Below are positions 12,847 to 23,925 of a DNA stretch of 64,000 bases, piece by piece. The DNA lies in the NCBI GenBank assembly GCA_037176845.1, contig JAYKXP010000056.1:307208-371207 (forward strand), written 5' to 3'. Numbering within the stretch: the first letter of the stretch is position 1; each line of letters opens with the position of its first letter. The translations under genes were made by a program, and so were the position numbers. This DNA is from Paramarasmius palmivorus (taxonomy: Eukaryota; Basidiomycota; Agaricomycetes; Agaricales; Marasmiaceae). A model generated the notes under the pieces. It saw nothing but the letters and a program-made list of their open reading frames with translations, made no database searches and was not told the DNA's origin.

Positions 12847-13544
12847 GGTGATAGAGGAAGCTGAGAAAGATTCTTCACAAGCCTACGAGACCTGCAGAAC
12901 CTTCTTTCGACAATTTTTGGCGTCGTCGTCGTCGTGTCGAGGAGGATTGACGACCCAAAATTCTTCACCCAGGGTTTCCCCCACGTGATGACCCAGGTCC
13001 CGGGTCCCCGGTACGAATTGACGCTCAGAGTCCTTACGCGCTTAAAGCCTCTTCTCTGAACAATCATGCATCATGATGCAAGATCTCTGGATTCGAACCT
13101 CATCGCGAGCCATCCATATACTCAGAGGTATCGCGGACGAAGATTACCCGAAGGGGTATGCTTAATCTAGCACGCTCATCGATAGAACACAGACTGAAGG
13201 TCTACTTGAGGTGTGCAATCACATTAATCTCCTAAGAGTCTGCCGCTGATCTGTGACTCATTACAAAAATATGCCCGCAGTGTGGTCATTCAGTAGAACC
13301 AACAGACAGTCCATTGATTCGGTTCGTGAAGTCAATGAACTCTTGTTCCAGGAAGCAACTCTACCAAACCCCAAACGCCGCTGGATCTTCGATTCGCTAA
13401 GGATAGTATGTTCATTTCTATGTTGTCCATGTTCCAGATCGCGATTGGTCCCTACTTAAGCACAGAACGCTCCCATGATTCCACCTTTGTCAAACCAACT
13501 CCCCGTTATACTCGAACCCTGACCGATTTGTCCTCCCCATTGCC
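12847..13544. promoter_or_regulatory. Head-to-head promoter region of mL44 (-) and FHA protein (+)
   Basis: This 0.7 kb stretch separates two divergent genes. It contains a perfect 14-bp palindrome at 13067-13080 (TGCATCATGATGCA). No gene is supported. A T-loop-like string near 13090 does not fold into a tRNA. Confidence 0.4.
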
Positions 13545-14112
13545 ATGTCTATCATTCCGCCCCCCATTCTATCCTTGCAAGCGACGTCTGCTAGCTTTCC
13601 ATTTCAGACAAAATTTATTCCAATTCAAGGCAATCTGAGAATTGTCCTCGGTTCTCAAATCCAAGAACCTCATCCCGGAACCACACCGAGGCGAGCACAT
13701 CCCACAAATGGGTATTTTGCCCCAATACCAGCTCCCGACGGCTCGCCAATATCACCTATCACCTTAAGCGCCACGCATGCAGAAGTTTGGATTTCAAACG
13801 GTCAGGTAAGTCAAGCACATTTCCGTTTCGTCAACAGTAGCCTCATGCTGCCTTAGATTTGGATCCGGGATGCGGGCACTGGATTTGGCACCTTCGTAAA
13901 CGGCACTCAAATTAATGAACCTGTTCCACTCAGACGCGGTGACATTATTGTATGGCTTCCTTCTGTCAGATTGAAAGGCGGATCTGATTGTTTTGCTTTC
14001 CTGTTCCTAGAGTCTCGGAACCCGACTAGTACGGAACGCAAACACGCCACCGTATATTATCGAAGAACAGCTCAAAGCTGTAGTTGCGAAAGTCAGTTTG
14101 TCAGGGGTATAG
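13545..14112 (+). CDS. Small FHA-domain protein
   Basis: Three exons, 13545-13805, 13857-13949 and 14011-14112 (introns 51 and 61 bp), give 151 residues and almost nothing but one forkhead-associated domain. Visible core motifs are LSATHAEVW (the Ser and His of the FHA loop) and GTGFGTFVNG (the Asn-Gly turn), ending in GDIIVSLGTRLVRN and PPYIIEEQLKAVVAKVSL. This order resembles the FHA of fungal SLMAP/Far9-type proteins, whose C-terminal strand also reads 'LGTR'. The Arg that normally follows the first Gly ('IGR') and contacts phosphothreonine is replaced: here it reads IVLGSQ. Binding of phosphopeptides may therefore be weak. No membrane anchor or second domain is present. Confidence 0.85.
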
Positions 14113-16531
14113 ACTCTCTGCCAATTGGCGGCGATAACATTGAACATTGGCGTCCGAATAGTAAATTCTACAGTCAAGACACGATATTCGCATCACCTCC
14201 CTTATCCTTGCTTCACTCTGTTCTCTTCGTATGGTAGCATACTACCTCTTGGACGTTAGACTACATACTACATACATACCCGAACGGACAATATTTAGGG
14301 TACCGATATACGGATCTTTCCAGACATGTTTCTCCGGGCCAATGAAGTGAAGGTCATCCTCCGATGAGATCTGAAGCGCTGACATCAACGGCTTTTATGA
14401 AGAACACGAGGCGAAGACTGCTCGGACGTACTAATGTCAACTCTTGCGCGTCCCGGGCCTCTGTGACATTCGTCTTGCTCCAAATTTTTATCGTCGAGCT
14501 GGGGTATCTGGTGCTAGGCAATGGTCACAAGCATTAAAACGCCGTACGAACAGTTTCGCTTTTTTGGTGGGCGGCATGACGGACCGGTTTGGATGGATTG
14601 ATCGGCAAATTGAACTTTGAACCTCAACCTTTGAACCTCTCAACGTCCGTACTTACAAGAGCCATCTCTGAGGCACCCAGTGTGTCCCGCCCGAACACGT
14701 CCTTAATCTACAGACGTGAGCGTAAGAGACAGGAAGTAAAGAGTGAAGTGCCGGAGCCGAAACGAAACACACACATGTCCAGCAGTATTCCAACTTGTCG
14801 AGCGAAGATCCTGCTATATAGAAATAAAACACGCGAGTCTGTACGTGTACGTGTATACACCAAACTCCAGGACCAGATTCATTAAGCCAAAACGAGACAG
14901 CTAGTGTAGCGACGATACATATCAGAATCACATCTTTGCGGCAGAACGATTGAACTTACTCTGTAAATTGCCATTCAAGCTGTCTGTAGTGCATAAGCAG
15001 ACAAGAGATGGCCGATATAGCAGCTCTATCCAGAAGTAACTACCCGAATCCCCATCAAGTGGCAACAAAGAACGCGTGTTATCTGCAAGTTGATCGTTAG
15101 AGAACGTTCTTTGCACCGAGTCATTTCCCGCCGAACGGATAAGACGCGTGTACGAGACCTTGCTATTTCACCGGTAAGTGACCTGGTTCATTTCATCAGG
15201 ACAATTTCAGATATTTGCTAGGGCCTGAGGCACGTCCTGGCACGTCTCGGGCCCCTCAAAAGATCCAAAATACCACTCAATAAGACGCGAGATTTTTTTC
15301 AGCTCAATGGTATCAGGGGTCTAGGTCGCTGGTCGACCATGAATTCGTTATAGCGGCATGTGGGGATGGCGCTCAGTGAAGATCTTCTTTTTTTCAGAGA
15401 ACAGTCCAGATCCGGCTATGATGCTCCAAGACCTGCGTTTGGGGAGTCAATAGATGCTTCGCGACGGTAAAGAAAACCAGCATACTTGACGTACCATTGG
15501 CGGAGTTGAATAACATGTTGTAGGAGGATGCTGGGTCAGTATTGTTGAATCCAGAACCTTAGATTCATAGAAGCTTCTCCCGTGCTTATCAAAGCATCTC
15601 CTACTATGAAGGAAGACCGTTTTATCAGGACCTAGACTAGAATGTCGAGCTTCGGCCGACGCCTCGTTAGTCCGCAGGGGTGAATTCAGCCCAATCGAAT
15701 ATCTGTAGAGTATTTTTTTATCTGTATATGCAGGTAACCGCCACTGCTCCCCACGTGATTCATGAATCCACGCAGGCCAGTGAACAGCGTGCATCTGTTT
15801 AGGAAGGTCATAAGAACATACCAGCAATCTAGAGTGAGTCGCTCTACACCGAGAGTATGTTGATTGACTTCGAAGAAGATTTTGAACAACAAAACCGATG
15901 ATCCGTAAAATCAAATAATCAATGGGTCCTTGGCCTAGGTGTTGTGACGTTGGGGAAGTAGATGATGCATATTGAGGTGGCTATAGAGCAGTGTGAAGTT
16001 GACTAAAAAATCGAATGATCATTATTTTCCTGAATGATGGGGGGAAAGATATTCCTTACTACTTCTAGAAGAGAAGAGAAGAGAAGAGTCTCTCGTCGTA
16101 GTATTCGAGGTAGTTAACATTCATCTCATCGCTGTAAGGCTGATGAAAAACGGGTACGTGGTCGAGGTTGGTCAAATTCAAAAAGCGTGAGGAAATGAGT
16201 CACAGTGCTTACACGAGAGTCGCGTGTCACGTGTCACTGCAGATTTCGAAGAGCGAAGTCACACTACTCCCTACTTCTCTCCGACCACAACGACATCAAT
16301 AGCTTCAGGAGTTCTGCGCTCATGAGTATGTATTCCGCAAAAGCCCTCAATCAGGGTTTACTCACCCCACTGGCAGGGGCTCGATGAAGAGATATTCCGT
16401 AGAGGATATTGAGACACCGTCTTAGACATGGAGCTGGCGCAGTTTCAGTTGCTCCCGGAGACTGATATTATGGGGATCGTCTATTTCGTTCCCTTGGGCT
16501 CATCTTCTCCTGCCCCGCAACGCTTCTTGCC
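14113..16531. other. 2.4 kb region without supported gene
   Basis: A minus-strand frame at 15447-15914 and several short plus-strand frames have no recognisable domain and no clear splice partners. A short pentanucleotide repeat lies at 16067-16088. This may hold an unrecognised gene or only intergenic DNA. Confidence 0.4.
16067..16088. repeat. (AGAAG)n microsatellite
   Basis: A five-base purine unit is repeated a little over four times. It is a simple sequence repeat in intergenic DNA. Confidence 0.8.
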
Positions 16532-17958
16532 ATGGAGCAGCAGAACTTTCCCTACGGCCGGGGTTCAGTTATTTACGAGACTCCAAGAAACCGGAGCCCA
16601 ACGGAATCCAACGCAAGCCCGACCATGGAGAATGAGGAGAGAAATCTGGAGGGGGAGGAGGAGGAAAGTGGTAGTTTTCGTATCGAGGAGGAGGCCAGGC
16701 CATCCTCAGAGCTGATGCGATCAGCTTTTTCTTCGGATTCCGACGTAGGATCTGTATCGGAATACTCGACAGCTACTCATCCCCAGCCCCATATCAAGCC
16801 GGCTACATCCACGGCGAAACGACCCATCTCTTTGCCAGTACCTCCGTCATCGAAGCCTGCGCGAACCGAGTCCCTATGCGAGTCAACTTTGTCTACATCC
16901 GAATGTCCACAAACAGTTGTGTCTCCTTCTTTACCTACATGGCCGGCTTCTCCCATTTCGCCTGGCTGGCCTGTCTCGCCTACATTACCCTCTCACTCTA
17001 ATCCCGCGCTTATCAAAGTCGGCAAAGAAGGTTTCACTTTCAGTTCCACTCCACCGACCCCGATGGCTCACGGATATGAGTGTACATGCAACTGTCATGC
17101 TCATGAAGATGTGGTAAAAACGGTGGATTCATCTGTCATAACTACGAGGAACCAGCAGCCAACGACTCAGCCAGCCATGTCCGTTGACTCGTTTCGTTCC
17201 GGAGGCCGTACAAGTGTTAAACATTCCTGCATTTGTGGAGATGGACACGAAAAAGGAGGCGATCGGAATTTCATGAAACTAGGGGCCAGAGAGAACGGAA
17301 AACGGAATTGGAGCTATGGTTTGTTTTCATGTTACAGAAATAGAGCTTGTGATATCTGTGCGTGTTCTCAATTCCGTAGTTTCCGTTCTCTGACTGACGA
17401 GTCTACAAGTTTGCCTGTCTGCATGTTGTCCATGTATTGTCTATGGCCAAAATAAGGCCAGGTTCGACCATCTATCTCAACATGTAGAACCACAAGCGGC
17501 GCAAGATTTACCCTGGTGGAAGTCCGTTTGGAGTGCTGATTGCCTACTTCATGGGTGGTTGACTGCATGTTTCGGAATGTCATGGGCGCTGGAGGTACGG
17601 TTCATCATTCATTTAACCTTTTCCTTTCGCTTACCTTTTTGGTGAAAAGTGCTCAGGACGTCGGGTCATCCGAGAACGATATCAGATCTCTGGGAGTTGC
17701 CTAGAGGATTTTTGCACTTCAATATGTTGCACCGCCTGTGAGCTGACGCAGGAGCGGCTGGAGATTCAGCTTGAGGAGGAAAGCTTCTATAGGGATTCGC
17801 CAATGGCTGTTTCTCCTCGTCAGGTTTTTGGCTCAAGGAATCATCCGCAGGTTGAAATCGTTGAAGGTCCTAAGACTGCTGTTGCTGTTGAGTCTGCCGA
17901 TTCTGGAAAGCGGGCACACTCGAATGAAAAACCCTCAATCATCAATTCACTAAAGTAG
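16532..17958 (+). CDS. PLAC8 (Cys-rich) domain protein with long disordered N-terminus
   Basis: Three exons, 16532-17357, 17410-17594 and 17650-17958, close at 439 residues. The first 260 or so residues are Ser/Pro/Glu-rich and probably disordered, with a Cys/His patch (YECTCNCHAH). The PLAC8 domain begins at WSYGLFSCYRNRACDIF. It includes the family hallmark CLSACCPCIVYGQNKARF across the first splice, then WLTACFGMSWALE, and after the second splice RRVIRERYQISGS with CCTACELTQERLE. Fungal PLAC8 proteins of this architecture sit at membranes and are linked to calcium or heavy-metal handling and cell size. No specific role is shown here. The second acceptor (AAAAG) was chosen because the nearby CAG would give an early stop. 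Confidence 0.9.
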
Positions 17959-18304
17959 CGATAGACGTCCTTCGTACATACTGCCGTGTTTTTGTTGATC
18001 ACTTGCACTGTACTTATCTTGCCTTTGGAAGTATCGCGAACGATATCAAGCGTATTGATGTGAGAACATCTGAGTTAAAATTGCCTAGACTCGCTTAGAT
18101 GCGTACTCGATCTTGTCCGCGCAGTTGCACAGCAAACCAGCTGCCCTCCTACAGCTTCCTACTCGACGTAGCGCAGCATTGTGCTGCGACTTGATACTGC
18201 GATTCTAGGCACATTATAGCCACATTATAGCTTCCTTGACAAGCTTGTTTAAAGTGAGTTCCCGAACATCCTTGATCTCTAAACCTTCATCGACCGTAAA
18301 CGCG
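17959..18304. promoter_or_regulatory. Upstream region of the DUF7330 gene with an 11-bp direct repeat
   Basis: It contains CCACATTATAG-like copies side by side at about 18209-18230 (CACATTATAG twice, separated by one C), 75 bp before the likely start codon. No gene is seen. Confidence 0.4.
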
Positions 18305-19406
18305 ATGCTGATTGAACCAGTCGGAAACACCGAATTCTCTTACAAGATGATTTTACGACCGGAGGATGCTGAGAAGAAGGATCCCAATGGACCGAAGGAT
18401 ACGCAGCCATCGAATCCTGAGGTGCGTGTCATCATATTTAGAATGATTTCCAGGCTGATATTTTCAATACAGGAACCCCCGCCTGAATATGAAGCCACAG
18501 CTTCCACTTCCACTTCCACAAGCCAACCACGGACACAGGAGTATACTACACAAGATGTCCCATCTCCTGCTTCTCCAACCCCGTCTGTTCCGTCCACGCC
18601 TGCCCAACCTGCTCCAAACGGCCAAACTGTCAACTATGTTGTTGTGAACAGGCCGCTGGGTTCTATCGACTGTTCCTATATTCTCGACCCATCGCTTCGC
18701 ATACCGACAAGGTTCTTGTCTGCATTGGATGTTGGAGAATCAGAAGCCGATAGGAAAAATTTAGTTCTCAAGTCCAAGTTGGGGACAATCGTCGCAAACA
18801 TCGCACTGTATCATCAAACGAGTTCGCCTGTGGCGAAGCGGACCACCATGGAGTTTAAAACTACAGTTGGAACGATGGTTTTGAAGATCGTGCGTGAACT
18901 TATACTCCATCACTTGTGCTTGTCTTGACGTGTTGTGCTCCTCATAGGATGACTCACAAACACCAACTCGTGCACCATTCTATCTCAGAGCAGTTACACA
19001 GACCGGAACTGTGATTTTGAGCATGCCACGCTCATTCCGAGGATTTGTTTCCGTAACAACAACCATAGGGGCAGTCTCTCTTTCTCGCGAAGTCTCTGCT
19101 ATGAGCAGATGGCAGACCGACACTGCACGCGTGAAAAAATGTTTCATTGGTGATTGCTCGGGTCTGTCAGATGCAGAACTGGATGCATGGAACGGTGATG
19201 AGGTGGTGATTGAAACTGCAATTGGGAGTGTGGAGTTGTCCTACGTTTCACCGCCAAGAAACTCGATACCCGGAGCTGCTTACACTCTGATGATGGGAGG
19301 TATACCTGGCGTCACCCAGACGCCCCCGTTGCTCACGAATATAGGATCAATCCCGCACATACCTGGCGTACCAGGTCTTGGGCGGCGTGGTTTTGGTGTG
19401 CGTTGA
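18305..19406 (+). CDS. DUF7330-domain protein
   Basis: Exons 18305-18421, 18473-18889 and 18948-19406 close at 330 residues. The N-terminus is rich in Pro, Ser and Thr, with a PPPEYE motif that could bind WW domains or adaptors. The C-terminal half matches the beta-strand-rich DUF7330 pattern of Agaricomycetes: a repeated layout of 'SKLGTIVANIALY', 'TTVGTMVLKI', 'VTQTGTVILSMPRSFRGFV', then a late AIGSVELSYV strand. There is no signal peptide or membrane segment. The function of the family is unknown. A start at 18347 is also possible; an upstream start in the same frame at 18236 seems less likely. Confidence 0.75.
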
Positions 19407-19697
19407 CTTGATCTCAAGAATGGGTTGTATTATCTCTTGTACACTATGCTTTTCCTATTCATGTATATTTACTTTCGTGTCGTTTTAGGAACCCCTAACT
19501 TGAGCTACATTTATCTATGACTCCCTTCGAGAAGACATCGTGAGCATTGCTTGGAGCAGCGCGGGCCGGTGTGCACAAGGGCGTCGAACTCATGCTATGG
19601 TCACATTTACACCTTTTTCTGATTATACCTCTCCCTCGTGGTTGTCCCTCGGTCCTGGGTGTAAGGTCTCTGGAGGTATATAACGCGTTTCGTACTC

Positions 19698-21963
19698 ATG
19701 ACCAGTCTTTCGTCAGCCATGTTCGTACTCATCTCGCTCCTCCTTACTCTACAGGCTACCGTTGGCTTTGCTCAACTCACTTCACCACTCGGCCCTGTCG
19801 TGGATCTAGGATATGCTGCCTTCGCTGGGAACGTGACGCCTCCTTCCTCTCCGACGAATCCGGATGAACCAGTTGTTGGACCTGTCACATTCTTTGGCAC
19901 CATACCTTATGCGAAACCACCACTAGGTGACTTGCGTTGGAGAGCTCCTCAAATGTTGGACGAAGAGGCCAGTCCGAATGGTGTGGTTTTTGATGCAAGA
20001 AATTGGGGGCCGCCATGTATTCAACGACCTGCCGTTGTTGGCGTGGGTTCTGAAGGTAAGGATCCAGTGTCATTCGACCAACATGGAAACAATCTGAATT
20101 TTTGTTCTCCTTGATAGATTGTTTGACTCTTGACATTTGGAAGCCAACCAACGCGTCGGAAGGGGACAAACTGCCTGTGGCAGTTTATATTCATGGTGGC
20201 GGATTCTACGCAAACGTCGGTCTTGTTCTATATGTTTCCTTCAAACACAGGTGTAAAGCTGACAAATATCTAGTCTCCTCAAGGCTTTCCTCTTTACCAA
20301 TGGGTCGCTCAGCATCCCACAGGTCTTGTCGGGGTGTCCATTGCATATCGTCTTGGGATGATGGGCTTCTTGGGTGGTCCTACAATCCCATTCTTCTCTC
20401 CGGATAGGAAAGATGCTGATCTCAACGTCGGACTCCTTGACCAACGCGCCGCGTTAGAATGGGTCCAGCGACATATATCCAAATTTGGTGGAGATCCAGA
20501 TAATGTCTCAATTTTTGGCGAAAGTGCCGGTGGTGCTAGTGTTCTCATGCAGGTTACAGCTTACGGAGGTACGTGAGATCTCCAAGTCGAACTGTATGTC
20601 GTTGATTAATGGTTCTAGGTACAAAACCTGTACCCTTTCGACGAGCTACGCCTCAGTCAATCGGCTACGGACCAACAATGACGAATCAACAGATCGAACA
20701 GAACTTCTGTAGGCTTTGGGACTCTTATCAGTTTGACCAAATGGCTGACCTCTCGTCTTCTTAGTGGATGCTGCCAAGTTCATGGGGTGTCCTATGACAC
20801 TGAACGATTCTTCTACGCTCTCCTGTATGCGCAACGCTTCTGTCGGCGCTATTGTCAGTGCTACAAATCGAACACCTAACGGGTCGATGGCACCTGTCGT
20901 TGAAGGACCAGGCGGATTCCTCCCAGACTTACCTTCGAGGCTAATTGCTGCAGGAAACTTCTCCGCGGTGGAATACATGGGAGGCCATTGCACGGGAGAT
21001 GGTAAGACATTTGCTGGTGGGAGTCCAGACCAGTTTGTTACCGAAGATGATGTGAAAAGGATTGTATTCTCGAGATGGTCTGGCGTTGTAGGCTTCAATC
21101 TTATTGAAGTGACTTGACGCATGGCTAATCGTTATATAGTCTGATGAACTGAGAGACGAAGCCCTGGCACACTATCCGTTGGGAGACGCTTTTCCTACGC
21201 AATGGGACCGCGCATGGAACATGGCCGGGCAGGCAGTATTTACCTGCATGTATGTCCTTGGCAGAATCTTTTTACAGGCGCTGATTTTGACTGCATTACT
21301 GGTAGGGACTGGCATCTAGCTGAGGGACTTGTTAAAAAAGGCGTAAAATCTGCGTATGCTTACGCGTATGCACGCTTCTCTTGGTAGTCTTCGATCAAAG
21401 CTAACTCTCTTAACTTTATAGGTGGAACGCGCCTGATAGGGTGCTCTATGACCAAAGACCATACCTTGGAGCTATGCATGTCTCTGACCTTTACTTTTTG
21501 TTTGAAGGTGTGTTGATTCACAGCTATTATGGACGTGCTCATTTACCTTTCTCGTTAGGAACGAAGTAAGTTGCCACCGGATAGTTCTTTCAAGTCGTTC
21601 TTAATTTGGGCGCTAGTACATTTGGCAACGCAGGAAACACGTTTACGCCTTTCAATTCGGTAGGCGTCCTCGTAATACTTATCTGACAGCTCTACTCAGA
21701 CTTCCCATTAGAGTGAAGCACTCGTTGCAAAAGAATCCATTGCATATTGGACATCATTCGCTACCTCAGGTAATCCTTCCGACACGAAGCTCGCAGTGTC
21801 GCCCTCATGGGAATCATACGTATCCGAATCGGGGAGAAGAATAGAGGTTACTCGAGGGGACGACAAGTCGACGCTTACTGGTATGGAAGAGATCTCTGCG
21901 GAGGAAATTGAGCGATGTGAATTCTGGATGAGTGAAAAGGTCACAGAGCAGACGAGAGTCTAG
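19698..21963 (+). CDS. Secreted type-B carboxylesterase/lipase
   Basis: Eleven exons close exactly at 579 residues. A signal peptide (MFVLISLLLTLQATVGFAQ, preceded by MTSLSSA) is followed by the alpha/beta-hydrolase landmarks of PF00135: FFGTIPYAKPPLGDLRWRAP, DCLTLDIWKP, VYIHGGGFY (oxyanion hole), GVSIAYRLGMMGFLGG, FGGDPDNVSIFGESAGGASV with the nucleophile Ser, and GAMHVSDLYFLF with the likely catalytic His. Many N-glycosylation sites fit secretion. The enzyme should hydrolyse ester bonds of lipids or plant-wall esters outside the cell. One exon (21559-21565) is only 7 nt and is required to keep frame. The 3' end faces the DUF6534 gene. Confidence 0.92.
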
Positions 21964-22466
21964 GGGATGTAAATTGAATATTTGTTGTACTTCAATGCCC
22001 CTGCCTTTATGTCCGCAATATGCATGCACACGTTTCGACTTATTCATCGCCTCGGAGACCCTTTCTGTAAGGCGCTGCAATCAATACATATGCTCGCGTA
22101 TTTCGGGCGTTGAAGCAGTATTCCGAGGGTTCGTCTAGTCACAGCACTAGCGACGCAATACCGTACCATTTCGACCGCAGTTTTGCAGGAAATGGTACGG
22201 TGGGCGGGGAAGGGACGTTCTGCATTCATATGAAGTATCGGGATACAAATGTTACAACGCATTCACCTGAACTAAATATATCCTACATACACGCTCTGTT
22301 TAGAACAAAGTCCACTCAATGGTCGTTCGCAAAGATATACAATTTGACAATATCTCAAGGGAGACCTCGTGGCTTGGTATCGATTCCAACACTAGCATTA
22401 AGGCCATCGGAATCCATGCTCAGACGATTGCCTCGCTTGTTCTGACGAAAGGTCGTCAACTTCCCG
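21964..22466. other. Tail-to-tail intergenic region with a strong inverted repeat
   Basis: Separates the ends of the carboxylesterase (+) and DUF6534 (-) genes. The only structure seen is the hairpin at 22160-22201, described separately. Confidence 0.5.
22160..22201. repeat. 13-bp perfect inverted repeat with 16-nt loop
   Basis: The left arm ACCGTACCATTTC (22160-22172) is the exact reverse complement of the right arm (22189-22201). In RNA it would form a stable hairpin. Its place between two converging genes suggests a 3'-end or terminator-like structure, or a remnant of a small inverted-repeat element. Confidence 0.75.
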
Positions 22467-23873
22467 TTAATACGTTACGCTCGAAGAAGTACTCACTGCG
22501 GACTTGGGGGCAGGATCCCGCCATACGTCGGTCTCGATTTGAGTCCTAACCTCTGCTCGTTGTTGGCGAGGTATTTGGAGGCTATTGAGCGCCAAATCGC
22601 CGGTTGTTTTGATCGAGCTATCGATGTCACTATCTCTTCCAGCAATCCGGATGCGGCTGTTGAATACCACCATCAGCGAATTGGAATACACCTTAGCGAG
22701 GGTGATGGCCGGGACGATATGGTAGTTCCTCTCCGGGATCGCAGTGAACAGGACCAGCTGGCATATGGCCACAATGGCTATAACATAGTTGAGCAACGAC
22801 TTTCGACAGAGAGATCAAGAAGACATGCCAGTGACACTGCCCGTTTCCATCGTCAGTCGAATGATCCTCCTGACAAGATCATTGGTTTGTTCGAAGCTAC
22901 GGTCATAGCGAGATAGCTGTGAATAGGATACTCAGTATGTGCTCTAACAGCTGTTAACAACGGTAACTTGCCACATAGATCATTGAAAATGCGATTGTTA
23001 CATCGGCTACCGCACTCCCTCCGAGCCAGACCTGTCCATACGACAAGACAGATTAGAAACAACCACCGTTGGTATGGAGGCGGCAGGCCTATATAATGTA
23101 CTCACACAACCAATAACGAAGTTACTTTGTCCGAGTTCTTGGATCGTGTCGACGGTACTGGCAATGATGGCCGCACCGAGGGCCCCACCAAATTGAGTGA
23201 GGGACGCCTGATGAGTTCAAATCAGTGCCAAAGGCAAATAATACTTAGCACTGTGCTTACCGTCAAGATCAGCCCCAGAACGATCTTTGATTTAGGGCTG
23301 AGCAAACGGATTCGGTACGCGAACTGTATCTGAACAAGGAATGCCACTGTAATTGGAATGGTGAGCGTTCGATTCTGTTTACAGTGATGAATAATACAAC
23401 CCACCTAGTCCGTCCACGAACGGCGAAGAAAACCAGATGAGGTTTATTTTACTGATTGCGTCCGGATTTGCGAACCCATAGACGAACCGCTCAAAGGCAT
23501 CCTGAGTGAACAGGATGGTCTGAGCAAATTCGAGTACGTAGACAAAGTATACAAGAAATTTGAATTTCTTCTGATCGTTAGGAAACGCCGTGTAGTAGAG
23601 GTCTACATGTGCGGCAATGATCAGCATGAACACCACCCGACGGAATTGACCAGACTTACAGGTTTGTACAGAGAGAACACCAAGTAAACCGTAGTTGAGC
23701 AAATAGCCGAGCATCTGGCGGAGTCAATTGACTGGTGAGAATTGAAGCATAGGGCTACTGTAAATTAATTACCAAAGGACCTGTGCTACAGTTAGAGCTT
23801 GAATATCAGCCAAGTACTTCAAATGAGTGCAGCGAACTTACATGTAAGCTGGTGGTGTTTGGTTGTCAGCCAT
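22467..23873 (-). CDS. DUF6534 multi-pass membrane protein (paralogue 1)
   Basis: Starts at 23873 (MADNQTPPAY). Exon 1 (23873-23842) joins a 13-nt exon (23785-23773) and then an exon from 23714, giving ITGPLMLGYLLNYGLLGVLS, the usual start of the first helix. The text continues YLYYTAFPNDQKKFKFLVYF, AFERFVYGFANPDAI, WFSSPFVDGL, then QIQFAYRIRLLSPKSK, a helix pair, VYSNSLMVVFNSRIRI and a soluble polar tail. DUF6534 proteins are seven-helix-like membrane proteins very abundant in mushrooms, with no known ligand. It is the inverted partner of the gene at 36196-37688 and shares its exon layout. A TATA-like TATATAAGTCT lies about 45 bp upstream. Confidence 0.88.
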
Positions 23874-23910
23874 GACGGAGACGCTGGGGTATGAGTTTCA
23901 TCCTGCGCTT

Positions 23911-23925
23911 GTATATATAAGTCTG
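23911..23925 (-). promoter_or_regulatory. TATA element of DUF6534 paralogue 1
   Basis: On the minus strand the sequence reads AGACTTATATATA about 45 bp before the start codon. The same AGACTTATATA core stands about 60 bp before the start of the second paralogue (36132-36142). Confidence 0.5.

Noticed and set aside
13080..13130. T-loop-like GGATTCGAACC resembling a tRNA 3' half
   Set aside because: The bases on both sides do not pair into a five-base T stem, and no matching acceptor or anticodon stem is found on either strand.
15447..15914. 155-residue minus-strand frame in an otherwise empty region
   Set aside because: No family signature, composition unlike neighbouring proteins, no consistent splice partner.
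16067..16088. Pentanucleotide repeat considered as part of a CRISPR-like array
   Set aside because: It is a simple (AGAAG)n microsatellite without spacers, in a eukaryotic genome.
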